In this document: positions 42,590 to 51,085 of the stretch, piece by piece
How the letters are laid out: each line of letters begins with the position of its first letter
Numbering within the stretch: position 1 is the first letter of the stretch
From: Paenibacillus mucilaginosus 3016
GTDB lineage: Bacteria; Bacillota; Bacilli; Paenibacillales; NBRC-103111
Assembly: GCF_000250655.1 (NCBI RefSeq)
Contig: NC_016935.1
Location: 5,598,001-5,662,000 of the forward strand
Direction: 5' to 3'
DNA length: 64,000 nucleotides
Program-made: the position numbers and the translations under genes
Notes under the pieces: generated by a model
The model's database searches: none
What the model was told of the DNA's origin: nothing
Seen by the model: the letters and a program-made list of their open reading frames with translations, nothing else

Positions 42590-42985
42590 TCAGAGCGGAT
42601 CGCGGCCGCCTTCTCCGGGAAGCGCGGAAGCCCCGCCGGTGAATTTGTGCCCGCATCTGGAGCAGAACAGCGCATGCTGCGGGAGGTGGCTGCCGCAGGG
42701 ACACAGCTTCTCATTCTTCAACGAAAGAATCCGTGACTGCAAACGCTGGACCTCTTTCTGCAGCGCGAGAATCGAAGCGGACTGCGCCGCTACCACCCGT
42801 TCCGCCGCCTTAAGGTCGCCCGCCTTGTACGCATCCAACGCCGCCTGGCCGGCAAGCAGCTGTTTTCGTTCAACTTCCTTCTCACGCGAGGAGATCTGGG
42901 TCTGCAGCTTCGTGACCTCCAGGGTCATCTGCGCCAGTCTCGCCGCTTCCGCCGCACTCTGCTTTACTTTATCGAAAAATGACAT
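42590..42985 (-). CDS. Coiled-coil protein with C-terminal zinc ribbon
   Basis: 131 residues. A long heptad-rich helix (LEVTKLQTQISSREKEVERK ... ALQKEVQRLQSRILSLKNEK) is followed by a CxC...CxxC ribbon: CPCGSHLPQHALFCSRCGHK. Such proteins are often scaffold or regulatory; no defined function. Start ATG 42985 (MSFFDKVKQ) preferred; ATG 42991 also possible, with AGGCGGGTG upstream. Confidence 0.75.
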   Translation of the reverse strand: MSFFDKVKQSAAEAARLAQMTLEVTKLQTQISSREKEVERKQLLAGQAALDAYKAGDLKAAERVVAAQSASILALQKEVQRLQSRILSLKNEKLCPCGSHLPQHALFCSRCGHKFTGGASALPGEGGRDPL

Positions 42986-43176
42986 CCGCATGCACCCGCC
43001 TTCTGCCTCAGTGGCTGCCCTGTCCAGGACGCTCTTTCTCTACTTTATTCGTATGGAATACCCGGGCCGCTTAGAATTTGTCCTGCGGGATTTCGTTAGG
43101 AAGAATCCCGCTTGCCCTCCGCTGCCGCTGTGCTATACTGTCGTGGAAGGGGGTTTTCAATATTTTGGAAGATCAT

Positions 43177-43701
43177 ATGCAGGACGATACGGTGTTAACG
43201 GCAGAGGCCGACGAACTGGCGGAGCGGTGCTTCGCCCCGCTTATTGCGGCCTACAAAAAGGACCGGTCGGCCGGCGGCGACTTTGCCGAATCGTTCCGGG
43301 AGCTCAGCCCCGGCCAGCAGGCGCTGTTTACCTTCCGCGTGTTCTACGCTCATGCGGTCCACTCCCGGGAGGACCTGTACTGGTGGAGCGCTTATTTCCT
43401 GGCCAAGGGCCGGGAATGGAACGGCATCAAAGACGGCCTGCGTTTCTTCGGCGACCTTCCCATGCTGCAACTGCTCGAGCGCCTGGAAGGAGTCCTTGCG
43501 GAAACAGGCCATGCTCTGGACTATGCGCAGTTCGACCTGAGCTTTGGCAGCCTCGCCCTCCGTCCGGAGCTTCTGGCCGCCGTAGAACCGATCGATGCCG
43601 AATTCCGCAGGCTGCTTCCCTCCACCCTGCAGCGGATCGGCCGGTATATCCGCGAGCATCCGCAGGAGTTCGAACGTCTGCCCCGGCAGACCGACGGTTG
43701 A
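43177..43701 (+). CDS. Hypothetical protein
   Basis: 174 residues, helical, no membrane segment. Contains DFAESFRELSPGQQALFTFR and HSREDLYWWSAYFLAKGREW. No family recognised. ATG 43177 with GGAAG a few bases upstream is preferred; a TTG 15 bp earlier is an alternative. Followed by a terminator shared with the converging MFS gene. Confidence 0.65.
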   Translation: MQDDTVLTAEADELAERCFAPLIAAYKKDRSAGGDFAESFRELSPGQQALFTFRVFYAHAVHSREDLYWWSAYFLAKGREWNGIKDGLRFFGDLPMLQLLERLEGVLAETGHALDYAQFDLSFGSLALRPELLAAVEPIDAEFRRLLPSTLQRIGRYIREHPQEFERLPRQTDG

Positions 43702-43740
43702 ACAAGACGACCGATGAATTCATACCTCTCATAAAAAGGA

Positions 43741-43770
43741 AACAGGCTGCCGATCCGGCAGCCTTGTCTT
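43741..43770. terminator. Hairpin between convergent genes
   Basis: AGGCTGCC / GGCAGCCT with a 5-nt loop, then TGTCTTTT on the plus strand. Confidence 0.65.
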
Positions 43771-43801
43771 TTGTGCGGTATTGATTTGGGGAATGAACTC
43801 C

Positions 43802-45316
43802 CTATCGGGACCGTTGAACAAGACGGGCGCTGCCAAGCAAGGTGCTGGCGGCAAGTCCGATGGCGACGAACAGCGCCCCCGCCAGGAAGACGTCCCCGAT
43901 CGCCGAGCTGAGAGCAGCCTCCCCGGCGCTCAGCAGCTCCGGAGGCAGCGAGGCCCGCCCGGCCGGGTCCAGCAGCACCATCTCCGGCCGGGCGCCCGCT
44001 TCAAGCTGCGACCCGGCCGCACTCACGCTCCTGGAGACCAGGAGTTCCTGCCATGCCGACATCCGGCCGGCCAGCAGACTGCCCAGGACACTGACACCGA
44101 TGGTCCCGCCGATCGAGCGGAAGAATTGGGAGCAGGACGTCGCCGCCCCTCTCTCCTGCCAGTCGACCGCATGCTGCGCCGCCGTCCCCAGCGCCGGATA
44201 GACGGCTCCCATCCCGAGACCGGTGAGGATCAGGCTGAGCAGGAGCTCCGGCAGGGAGGAATCGGTATCCAGCCGGCTGAGGAGCAGGAAGCCGGCCAGC
44301 ATCAGTGCGAGGCTTGGGAGCAGGATCCCCCGGAAGGTGGTGCGGAGCATCCAGCGTCCGCAGGCCATGGAGGTGACCGCCGCCGACAGCATCAGCGGAA
44401 TAAGCATCGAGCCGGCGGTTGATGCGCTGAGCCCCATGACGCCCTGTACATACAGGGGAACGTAAGCAATCGCCCCGAACATGCCCGCACTCACGAAGAA
44501 TCCGGCCAGGCTGCCGTACCCCAGGGTTTTCAGCCGGAACAGGCGCAGGGGAATGAGCGGCTCCTTCACGCGCATCTCGACCCCGATGAAAGCCCCGAGC
44601 AGCAGGGTGGAGACGGCGAACCATCCCAGCGCGGGAGCGCTCCCCCAAGCATACGTCTCCCCGCCCACTACCAAGGCTGTCAGCAGCGAGGTAACACCGC
44701 CTGCCAGCAGCAGCGCCCCCCACCCGTCGACCGAAGGCTTTTGCTGCCTTCGGACATCTTCATGAAGTCCTTTTCTCACGAAATAGAGAGCGGCTGCTCC
44801 GATCGGCAGCTGGATCCAGAAGATCCCCCGCCAGCTCCACAGCTCCGTCATCCATCCGCCCAGCGCCGGTCCCACGATACTGCTGACGGCGAAGACCGCG
44901 CTGAACAAGCCCATGAACCTGCCCCTTCGCTCGGGAGGGAATACATCGGCTGCGATCGTGAAGGCGATAGGCATCAGAGCCCCCGCCCCCAGTCCCTGAA
45001 CTCCCCGGAATGCGATGAACGACGCCATGCTGCCGGCCATCCCGCAGAGCAGCGAACCGAGGAGGAAGAGTCCCATCCCGGCCATGTATGTGAGTTTACG
45101 TCCGAACAAATCCGCCAGCCTGCCGTAGATCGGCATGGTGACCGTCGAAGCCAGCATATAGACCGAGAAGGCCCAGCTGTACAGGGAAAGATCTCCCCAT
45201 TCCCCCAGCACATTCGGCATCGCAGCAGCGACAATCGTCTGATCGACGGACGACAGAATCAAACCCAACAGCAGCCCCCAAGTGATGAGCCGCTGTTCCT
45301 TGCTTTCGGCAACCAT
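43802..45316 (-). CDS. DHA2-type MFS multidrug efflux transporter
   Basis: 504 residues with 14 hydrophobic helices. Motif D1-like SSVDQTIVAAAMPNVLG in helix 1, motif A YGRLADLFGRKLTYMAGM, motif B-like FRGVQGLGAGALMPIAF and motif C SIVGPALGGWM are all visible. Proton-driven drug export of the EmrB/QacA type. ATG 45316 has AAGGAG 8 bp upstream; no regulator gene is adjacent. Confidence 0.92.
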   Translation of the reverse strand: MVAESKEQRLITWGLLLGLILSSVDQTIVAAAMPNVLGEWGDLSLYSWAFSVYMLASTVTMPIYGRLADLFGRKLTYMAGMGLFLLGSLLCGMAGSMASFIAFRGVQGLGAGALMPIAFTIAADVFPPERRGRFMGLFSAVFAVSSIVGPALGGWMTELWSWRGIFWIQLPIGAAALYFVRKGLHEDVRRQQKPSVDGWGALLLAGGVTSLLTALVVGGETYAWGSAPALGWFAVSTLLLGAFIGVEMRVKEPLIPLRLFRLKTLGYGSLAGFFVSAGMFGAIAYVPLYVQGVMGLSASTAGSMLIPLMLSAAVTSMACGRWMLRTTFRGILLPSLALMLAGFLLLSRLDTDSSLPELLLSLILTGLGMGAVYPALGTAAQHAVDWQERGAATSCSQFFRSIGGTIGVSVLGSLLAGRMSAWQELLVSRSVSAAGSQLEAGARPEMVLLDPAGRASLPPELLSAGEAALSSAIGDVFLAGALFVAIGLAASTLLGSARLVQRSR

Positions 45317-45468
45317 AACCCACGCTCCTTCAGTTGTTACCGCTCCGCGGAAGCAGTAAGGCAACTATATCGGGATTGGGCCGAAAAATATAGACTTATT
45401 CTTTCCGATCGGTTATTCTATAGCTAAGATACGCCCCTGACGATATTTTACATATTTTACCATTTGCG

Positions 45469-45501
45469 AGCTGTGGAATGATGCTATTCCTCAGCTTTTT
45501 T
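45469..45501 (+). terminator. Rho-independent terminator with no obvious gene
   Basis: AGCTGTGGAAT / ATTCCTCAGCT with a 6-nt loop followed by six T on the plus strand. The gene to its left runs the other way, so what it ends is unclear. Confidence 0.6.
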
Positions 45502-45510
45502 GATTTTTGA

Positions 45511-45744
45511 TTAGGATTCGCTGATTTGAAAATGCCAGTAACCCTGCAGCTCCTCCAGTTCTTCCTCCGGCCGGCTCAGGACCGGGGGCGGCTCGTCTGC
45601 CGGCCTGCCCTTCACAAGCGGTCGCTTCGCGCAGATCTTCCAACTTCGGCGCGCCGTGCGCTCCTGCTGAGGAGACCGGTTCGCATTCCAGGAGATACAG
45701 CGGCTCCCTTATCTGTTGACCTTGGTGAAAAGATGATGCATCAT
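45511..45744 (-). pseudogene. Small degenerate ORF with two offsetting shifts
   Basis: ATG ATG at 45744 follows GGAGG and reads MMHHLFTKVNR then stops. A second frame continues IREPLYLLECEPV...PKLEDLREATA, and the first frame resumes as KGRPADEPPPVLSRPEEELE to TAA at 45511. The total is a multiple of three (78 codons). The pieces look coding by composition, but the call rests on that alone. Confidence 0.35.
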
Positions 45745-45767
45745 CCTCTCAGTTGCCTCCAGATTAG

Positions 45768-46475
45768 TTACGCAGTCTCCGACTTCCCATTTTGCCTCTC
45801 GCTATGCAGCTTCAGTTCTTCCAGCAAGAAGGCATCGAATGATGAATAAGCCTTCCGGGGTACACCACTGCCTTCCACATACATATATACCGCCGGATTC
45901 TCTCCATCAGACAGCAAAAAGTACATGAAGGCATACCCCTGATGCATTGAAAAGACAAAGGCGTCCTCAGGAAGCGTAAAAGATTCGTTGTTCTCTGCAA
46001 GGAGTTCTTCCGCCGCCTCTCTCAGGCTGGTTACTTGATCCCATAAGATATCCGTACCGTGAAGCAGCCTTCCTGCTCCATGCCCGGCCGTGAGCAGGAA
46101 ATTCCGGTAGCTGCCGGGCAGCCGGAGGTTGTTCTCCATCTCGAAATTTCTGAGTTCTTCCTCACTGCAGCCCCGGATTTCCTGCGGTCCGGCAATCCCT
46201 TCGTCCAGCAGCTTCCTGTATAAGCCATCGCCTTCCAGGACACAGCAGCCTTCCCGTTCATTCTTGTCCTTGTCATCCCCCGCCTCGTCCTCGTCCTCCT
46301 TCGTTTCCTTATGCTCCTGGAACACTACCGGCGCATGTCCGGTAATCTGGTCGAAGGGCGTATACCGGCTGTCCGGGATCTCCTGGTGACGGAGCATCTT
46401 TCCAATGATAATGACGATTATGACAGCAATCGGCACGATCAGCGACAGCATCGCATATAGTCCAACATCGTCCAT
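45768..46475 (-). CDS. Membrane-anchored SMI1/KNR4 family protein
   Basis: 235 residues. An N-terminal membrane helix (MLSLIVPIAVIIVIIIGKML) and a charged linker (KETKEDEDEAGDDKDKNERE) precede an SMI1/KNR4 domain: CSEEELRNFEMENNLRLPGS, YRNFLLTAGHGAGRLLHGTD, and SSFDAFLLEELKL at the end. SMI1 proteins often act as immunity proteins to contact-dependent toxins, but solitary copies are frequent. The start is uncertain: ATG 46475 is chosen because the membrane helix follows at once; AAGGAG is 12 bp upstream. No toxin gene is near. Confidence 0.75.
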   Translation of the reverse strand: MDDVGLYAMLSLIVPIAVIIVIIIGKMLRHQEIPDSRYTPFDQITGHAPVVFQEHKETKEDEDEAGDDKDKNEREGCCVLEGDGLYRKLLDEGIAGPQEIRGCSEEELRNFEMENNLRLPGSYRNFLLTAGHGAGRLLHGTDILWDQVTSLREAAEELLAENNESFTLPEDAFVFSMHQGYAFMYFLLSDGENPAVYMYVEGSGVPRKAYSSFDAFLLEELKLHSERQNGKSETA

Positions 46476-46641
46476 CTGATCTTCAGTCTCCTTATCCAAA
46501 CTATTGGAAGTCATTTCCCCCACCATAGCATCCCGAGTGTACCTGTGTCGAGCAGCCTCTGCCATTCCCCGATCCATGCAACCTTCGTCCTCCGTCATCC
46601 GTCTGTGGATTAAGGATTTTATGGAAAACGGAGGGTGACCT

Positions 46642-48285
46642 ATGAAAAAACGAAGGTTAAAGGGACTGTCCGCCCTGCTGCTGGCGGCTGCACTGATGGC
46701 TGCCCTGCCGCCGGCAGGAATCCGTGCCCAGCAGGCGCTACCGGACCAGCGGACTCCCGCGCAAGTGGAGGCGGTGCGGCTGCTGCTGGATCAAGGGATC
46801 GCGAAGGAAACCGTGGAGAAGCTCGGTCCCCGGGCAGAGCTGGCGGCAGCCGTTCTCCGCTCCCGGAAGCTTAGCCGCACAGAGCTGGATAAGCTGGTGC
46901 AGGGGCTGGCGCGTTATCCGGACGATCTGGCTTTCACAAGCAAGGAGATCGAAGGTATGCAGGAGCTTACTACTGGTGAACTGTTTTCACCCCAAAATCA
47001 AGGAGTCGCCCTAGCCCGTCGAATGATAGACTATAAGCCCATCGACATCACAATCAATTCTGCCCCCACTGTCTTTGACCCCTGGGAAGAATTTCACCAG
47101 CCGGTCTACTTGAATGATCAAGCCTATCTGCCTGTTTACCGGATGATGACCATCCTTGGAGGAGATGCCGAGTGGAACGGAATCTCGAAGAATGTCACCC
47201 TGATCGCTCCGTGGCAAAGCCGCTGGAAGTTAAAAATTGGCAGCAAAGAGGTTCATAATGCCTCGGGCGACCTCATCGGCACCCTGTCCGGGCCGGCTCT
47301 GCAGGTGGAGAACCAGGTGCTCGTGCCCTTCGATTTCTGGAGTGCCATCATGGGATTCCGTTCGGAATGGGATTCGGGCCGGAAGTCGTTCCTGCTTGTC
47401 ACAGAGCCGCTGTTTGATCCGGATTCCCCGGTTGAAGGCTACGGAGGCGGTGATCACGGCTACATCATGCCGGATCTGAATGTGCGGCTCGACAGCGGGT
47501 ACGCCAGGTTGACGAGCCTGCCGATTAATTACAACGGACTGATCTATTACCCTCTCGATACGGGCGCCGGGCTTCTGGGTATGACGGCCGTATACGATCC
47601 CCAGGCCAGACGGCTTGCGCTGACAACCGATAAGGCGACCCAAGAAAAGAACGAAGGCGTACCGGTCCCTCCGTCGCCGCATCTCAGCGGTGTTCCGGTA
47701 GACATCATCCCTTCTGTGCAGGTATCGCTTGACGGTATGCAGACTGCCGCCGATGGAACGCCGCTGGCGCTCAGTTTCCCCCTGGTAATGCACCTGGGCC
47801 AAGTATTCTTGCCGGTCAATGAGCTGGCTGCGCTCACAGGCCACCAGGTCACCTACAGCGCATCGGACGCTGAGAAGACCCTCACCCTGACCAAGCCGCC
47901 GTCCCGCCGCATCCTCGAGAAACTGGCACCGGGCGTCTCCCGAGACGATGTGCGAAGACTGCTGGGCAACTCCCCGCGGGTGGTGTACGATGCGGCCGAT
48001 GGCACCCGCAGCTGGGAATACCGCTTCGTCACCGACGAATTCCCCCTCTCTCCGTTGTATTCGGACCCGGCCGTCCCGGAAGCCAACACCGCCGGACCCT
48101 ACAAGCTTGCAGCCGTAGACCGGGAAGCGCTGATGAGCGGGAAGCTTGCGCTGCAGCTGTTCGTACACCATGAGCCGGACAGCCTGAACATGAGCGGCTA
48201 TACCCTCTACCGGAAGCTCGGCGACAGCATCCGGGAGACCCGTGTGGCGGCGGACGGCACCCTGACCGAGAAAGAATTGCCTTAG
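46642..48285 (+). CDS. Secreted protein with copper-amine-oxidase-type stalk domains
   Basis: 547 residues with a signal peptide (MKKRRLKGLSALLLAAALMA). Stalk-like repeats: NDQAYLPVYRMMTILGGDAE with WNGISKNVTLIAPWQSR, then LQVENQVLVPFDFWSAIMGF, a weaker YNGLIYYPLDTGAGLLGMTA, and GQVFLPVNELAALTGHQVTY with YSASDAEKTLTLTK. This domain is common in Paenibacillus wall proteins. No catalytic copper-oxidase part is present. ATG 46642 follows GGAGGGTGACCT. Role unknown. Confidence 0.8.
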   Translation: MKKRRLKGLSALLLAAALMAALPPAGIRAQQALPDQRTPAQVEAVRLLLDQGIAKETVEKLGPRAELAAAVLRSRKLSRTELDKLVQGLARYPDDLAFTSKEIEGMQELTTGELFSPQNQGVALARRMIDYKPIDITINSAPTVFDPWEEFHQPVYLNDQAYLPVYRMMTILGGDAEWNGISKNVTLIAPWQSRWKLKIGSKEVHNASGDLIGTLSGPALQVENQVLVPFDFWSAIMGFRSEWDSGRKSFLLVTEPLFDPDSPVEGYGGGDHGYIMPDLNVRLDSGYARLTSLPINYNGLIYYPLDTGAGLLGMTAVYDPQARRLALTTDKATQEKNEGVPVPPSPHLSGVPVDIIPSVQVSLDGMQTAADGTPLALSFPLVMHLGQVFLPVNELAALTGHQVTYSASDAEKTLTLTKPPSRRILEKLAPGVSRDDVRRLLGNSPRVVYDAADGTRSWEYRFVTDEFPLSPLYSDPAVPEANTAGPYKLAAVDREALMSGKLALQLFVHHEPDSLNMSGYTLYRKLGDSIRETRVAADGTLTEKELP

Positions 48286-48322
48286 CCCGGGATTACGGTC
48301 CGCCGGTTCTAATTGATAATGC

Positions 48323-48348
48323 AAAAAGCCCCCGGCTGCCGGGGGCTT
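48323..48348. terminator. Bidirectional terminator between convergent genes
   Basis: AAGCCCCCGG / CCGGGGGCTT with a 3-nt loop. Five T follow on the minus strand, a looser T-rich tail on the plus strand. Confidence 0.8.
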
Positions 48349-48374
48349 CGTCTTTAACTTCCTTTTTTGAACCC

Positions 48375-50255
48375 TTACTTCATGATCTTGCAGATATCGT
48401 TCGTAAAGTCGACCGGATCCTGAATCGGCAGGCCTTCGATCAGCAGCGCCTGGTTGTACAGCAGGTTCGTGTACAAGCTCAGCTTCTCCTTGTCCTGCTC
48501 GAATGCGTTCTTCAGCGACTGGAACACCTCGTGGTTCACATTGATCTCGAGGATCTTGTCCGCGGACACGTCGCCGCCGCTCGGCATCTGCTTCAGGATC
48601 TTCTCCATCTCGATCGAGACATCGCCTTCCGTGGTCAGGCACACCGGATGCGACTTGAGACGCTTCGACGCCCGCACCTGCTTCACCTTATCGGACAGCA
48701 CGCTCTTCATGTGCTCGAACAGGTCCTTCGTTTCGCTTTCCTGCGCTTCATCCTGCTTCTCGTCCGCCGATGGCTCGATGCCAAGGTCGCCGCTCGAGAC
48801 GGAACGGAATTCCTTCTCCTTGTACGAGCGGATCATCTTGATCGCGAACTCGTCGATATCGTCGGTGAAGTACAGAATCTCGTAGCCCTTGTCCGCGACA
48901 AGCTCCGTCTGCGGCAGACGCTCGATGCGCTGGATGGACTCGCCGGAGGCATAGTAGATGTACTTCTGGTCTTCCGGCATTCTCGCGACATACTCGTCAA
49001 GCGTAACCTGTTTTTTCTCTGTGGAGGAGTAGAACAGGAGCAGATCCTGCAGCTCGTCCTTGTTCATGCCGTAGTCGTTGTAGACGCCGAACTTCAGCTG
49101 GCGGCCGAACGCCTTGAAGAACTTCTCGTACTTCTCTCTGTCGTCCTTCAGCAGGGAGGCGAGCTGGGACTTGATCTTGTTCTTGATGTTCTTCGCGATG
49201 AGCTTCAGCTGGCGGTCATGCTGCAGCATCTCACGGGAGATGTTCAGCGAGAGGTCCTCGGAATCGACCATCCCCTTCACGAAGCCGAAGTAGTCGGGCA
49301 GCAGGTCCGCACACTTGTTCATGATGAGCACGCCGTTGGAGTACAGCTCGAGCCCTTTCTCGTACTCTTTGGTGTAGTAGTCGAACGGCGGATTCTCCGG
49401 AATGTACAGGATCGCCTGGTACACTACAGCCCCGTCCGCACTGATGTGCAGGTGTGTCAGCGGCTTGTCAAAGCCGTAGCGCTTCTCCTGGTAGAAGTTC
49501 TCGTAGTCCTCGCTTGTCAGCTCATTCTTGTTCTTGCGCCAGATCGGCACCATGCTGTTCACGGTCTGCTCTTCGACCTGCTCCTCGAATTCGTTCTCCG
49601 CGCCTTCCTTCGGCTTGTGGACTTTGACGTCCATCTTGACAGGATAGCGGATGAAGTCCGAGTACTTCTTGATGATCGCCTTCAGGCGGTATTCTTGGAG
49701 GAACTCGTCGTAGTTGTCGTCTTCGGTATTCTCCTTGATCTTCATGGTGATCTCGGTGCCTACCGCTTCCTTCTCACACGGCTCGATGGTGTAGCCGTCC
49801 GCCCCCTTCGAATGCCACTTGTACGCCTGGTCGCTGCCCAGCGCACGGCTCACAACGGTCACTTCGTCGGCGACCATGAACGCGGAGTAGAAGCCCACGC
49901 CGAATTGGCCGATGATGTTGTGGCCGTCCTTCAGCTCGTTCTCTTTCTTGAAGGCCAGCGAGCCGCTCTTCGCGATGACGCCGAGGTTCGTCTCAAGCTC
50001 CTCCTGCGTCATGCCGATACCCGTATCGGAGATCGTCAGCGTACGGGCGTCCTTGTCGGCCGTCACCTTTATGTAATAGTTTTCCTTGTCGAACACAAGC
50101 TTGTCATCCGTCAGCGCCTTGTAATAGATCTTGTCGATCGCGTCGCTGGCGTTGGAGATGAGCTCCCGGAGGAAGATCTCCCTCTGGGTGTAGATGGAGT
50201 TGATCATCATCTCCAGCAGTCGTTTGGATTCGGCTTTGAACTCTTTAACGGCCAT
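48375..50255 (-). CDS. htpG: Molecular chaperone HtpG (Hsp90)
   Basis: 626 residues, full length. GHKL ATPase motifs: ELISNASDAIDKI near 35, DTGIGMTQEEL near 80, FGVGFYSAFMVAD near 120. The catalytic-loop Arg region and NISREMLQHDR are conserved, and the C-terminal dimerisation domain ends with LLYNQALLIEG and QDPVDF. ATP-dependent chaperone in the cytosol. ATG 50255 follows GAAAGGAG. A perfect CIRCE operator lies upstream, so HrcA control is expected, unlike B. subtilis htpG. Confidence 0.97.
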   Translation of the reverse strand: MAVKEFKAESKRLLEMMINSIYTQREIFLRELISNASDAIDKIYYKALTDDKLVFDKENYYIKVTADKDARTLTISDTGIGMTQEELETNLGVIAKSGSLAFKKENELKDGHNIIGQFGVGFYSAFMVADEVTVVSRALGSDQAYKWHSKGADGYTIEPCEKEAVGTEITMKIKENTEDDNYDEFLQEYRLKAIIKKYSDFIRYPVKMDVKVHKPKEGAENEFEEQVEEQTVNSMVPIWRKNKNELTSEDYENFYQEKRYGFDKPLTHLHISADGAVVYQAILYIPENPPFDYYTKEYEKGLELYSNGVLIMNKCADLLPDYFGFVKGMVDSEDLSLNISREMLQHDRQLKLIAKNIKNKIKSQLASLLKDDREKYEKFFKAFGRQLKFGVYNDYGMNKDELQDLLLFYSSTEKKQVTLDEYVARMPEDQKYIYYASGESIQRIERLPQTELVADKGYEILYFTDDIDEFAIKMIRSYKEKEFRSVSSGDLGIEPSADEKQDEAQESETKDLFEHMKSVLSDKVKQVRASKRLKSHPVCLTTEGDVSIEMEKILKQMPSGGDVSADKILEINVNHEVFQSLKNAFEQDKEKLSLYTNLLYNQALLIEGLPIQDPVDFTNDICKIMK

Positions 50256-50344
50256 GAAAGAAAGCTCCTTTCAGATTCTCTGCAATGGGTGTTCCGCCCG
50301 GTCGGCGGCTGCGTGTGGATGCATGATGAAGTGCCCCGAGCATG

Positions 50345-50414
50345 TTAGCACTCAAAACTCAGGAGTGCTAACACTTCTTGTTTTTATATATCATATTCTA
50401 ATTTTTGATGTCAA
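50345..50414 (-). promoter_or_regulatory. SigA promoter with a perfect CIRCE (HrcA) operator
   Basis: TTAGCACTC-N9-GAGTGCTAA at 50345-50371 matches CIRCE exactly. Just upstream on the minus strand: -35 TTGACA (50414-50409), 18-bp spacer, -10 TATATA (50390-50385). The operator overlaps the predicted start of transcription. Confidence 0.92.
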
Positions 50415-50468
50415 GGAGTTTACACAAAGTCCATGAAAACGCACGTCATACGGCCCCAGGCGCACGTC

Positions 50469-50492
50469 AAAAAACCGCCGGAACGGCGGTTT
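50469..50492 (-). terminator. Rho-independent terminator
   Basis: Minus-strand AAACCGCC / GGCGGTTT with a 5-nt loop and six T; 75 bp past the 80-codon gene. Confidence 0.8.
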
Positions 50493-50566
50493 CCGAAGTC
50501 GTATACCGAATGATGTCCAGCTCGTCCGGCGCCCCGAGAAGGTTCAAGCAGCGCCGCAGACGAGTT

Positions 50567-50809
50567 CTACCGGGACTGTTCCTCCAGCTCCGGACAGTAA
50601 AGACCGAGCAGCCTGTCGAGCTCCGCATCCGCGCGCTCTCTCCACTCCTGCACCTGACGGATCCGGACCCGGATCGCATCCAGCACGATATGCGGATAGT
50701 CCTTCTCCAGCTCGGCCGACAACTGGTCGATCAGCTGAATGGCCGACAGTTCGATGTTCAGCCTCGAAGACTCGATGCTCTGCCGCATCACTTGTGGATT
50801 CTTGTTCAT
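50567..50809 (-). CDS. Small helical protein of unknown function
   Basis: 80 residues, MNKNPQVMRQSIESSRLNIE then amphipathic helices (LIDQLSAELEKDYPHIVLDA, RQVQEWRERADAELDRLLGL). No Cys motif or signal. ATG 50809 has AGGAG 7 bp upstream; a longer in-frame reading to 51046 is low-quality and lacks a ribosome site. Family not recognised. Confidence 0.65.
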   Translation of the reverse strand: MNKNPQVMRQSIESSRLNIELSAIQLIDQLSAELEKDYPHIVLDAIRVRIRQVQEWRERADAELDRLLGLYCPELEEQSR

Positions 50810-51012
50810 CTGTTCGCTCCTGTCCGCCCTGTTCCCGGCCCCCGGCCGTACCCTCATTTGGAATCCCGTTCCCGCTCCCGAGCAGCCGGGCGGTGATCCA
50901 ATCTGTATCATAGTGTAGCATGGGGAGCCTTCACCAGGCAAGGAAAAAGATAGCGTTTTCGCGCTTTCCGCAGCATCCATTTCTTTCCTCCCGGGCGGTG
51001 TACGCCCATAGC

Positions 51013-51036
51013 AAAAAGGCCTCCTTCCGGAAGCCT
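51013..51036 (-). terminator. Rho-independent terminator
   Basis: Minus-strand AGGCTTCC / GGAGGCCT with one mismatch and a 4-nt loop, then five T; 50 bp past the squalene/phytoene synthase gene. Confidence 0.6.
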
Positions 51037-51085
51037 CCCGCCTCATCCAAGTATTCTCAGTTCCACCCGTTCAAGGCTTGCCCGG

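Noticed and set aside
48531..50348. 605-codon plus-strand frame opposite htpG
   Set aside because: Shadow of a highly conserved gene with strong codon bias; composition (Val/Leu/Arg/His) is typical of an antisense artefact.
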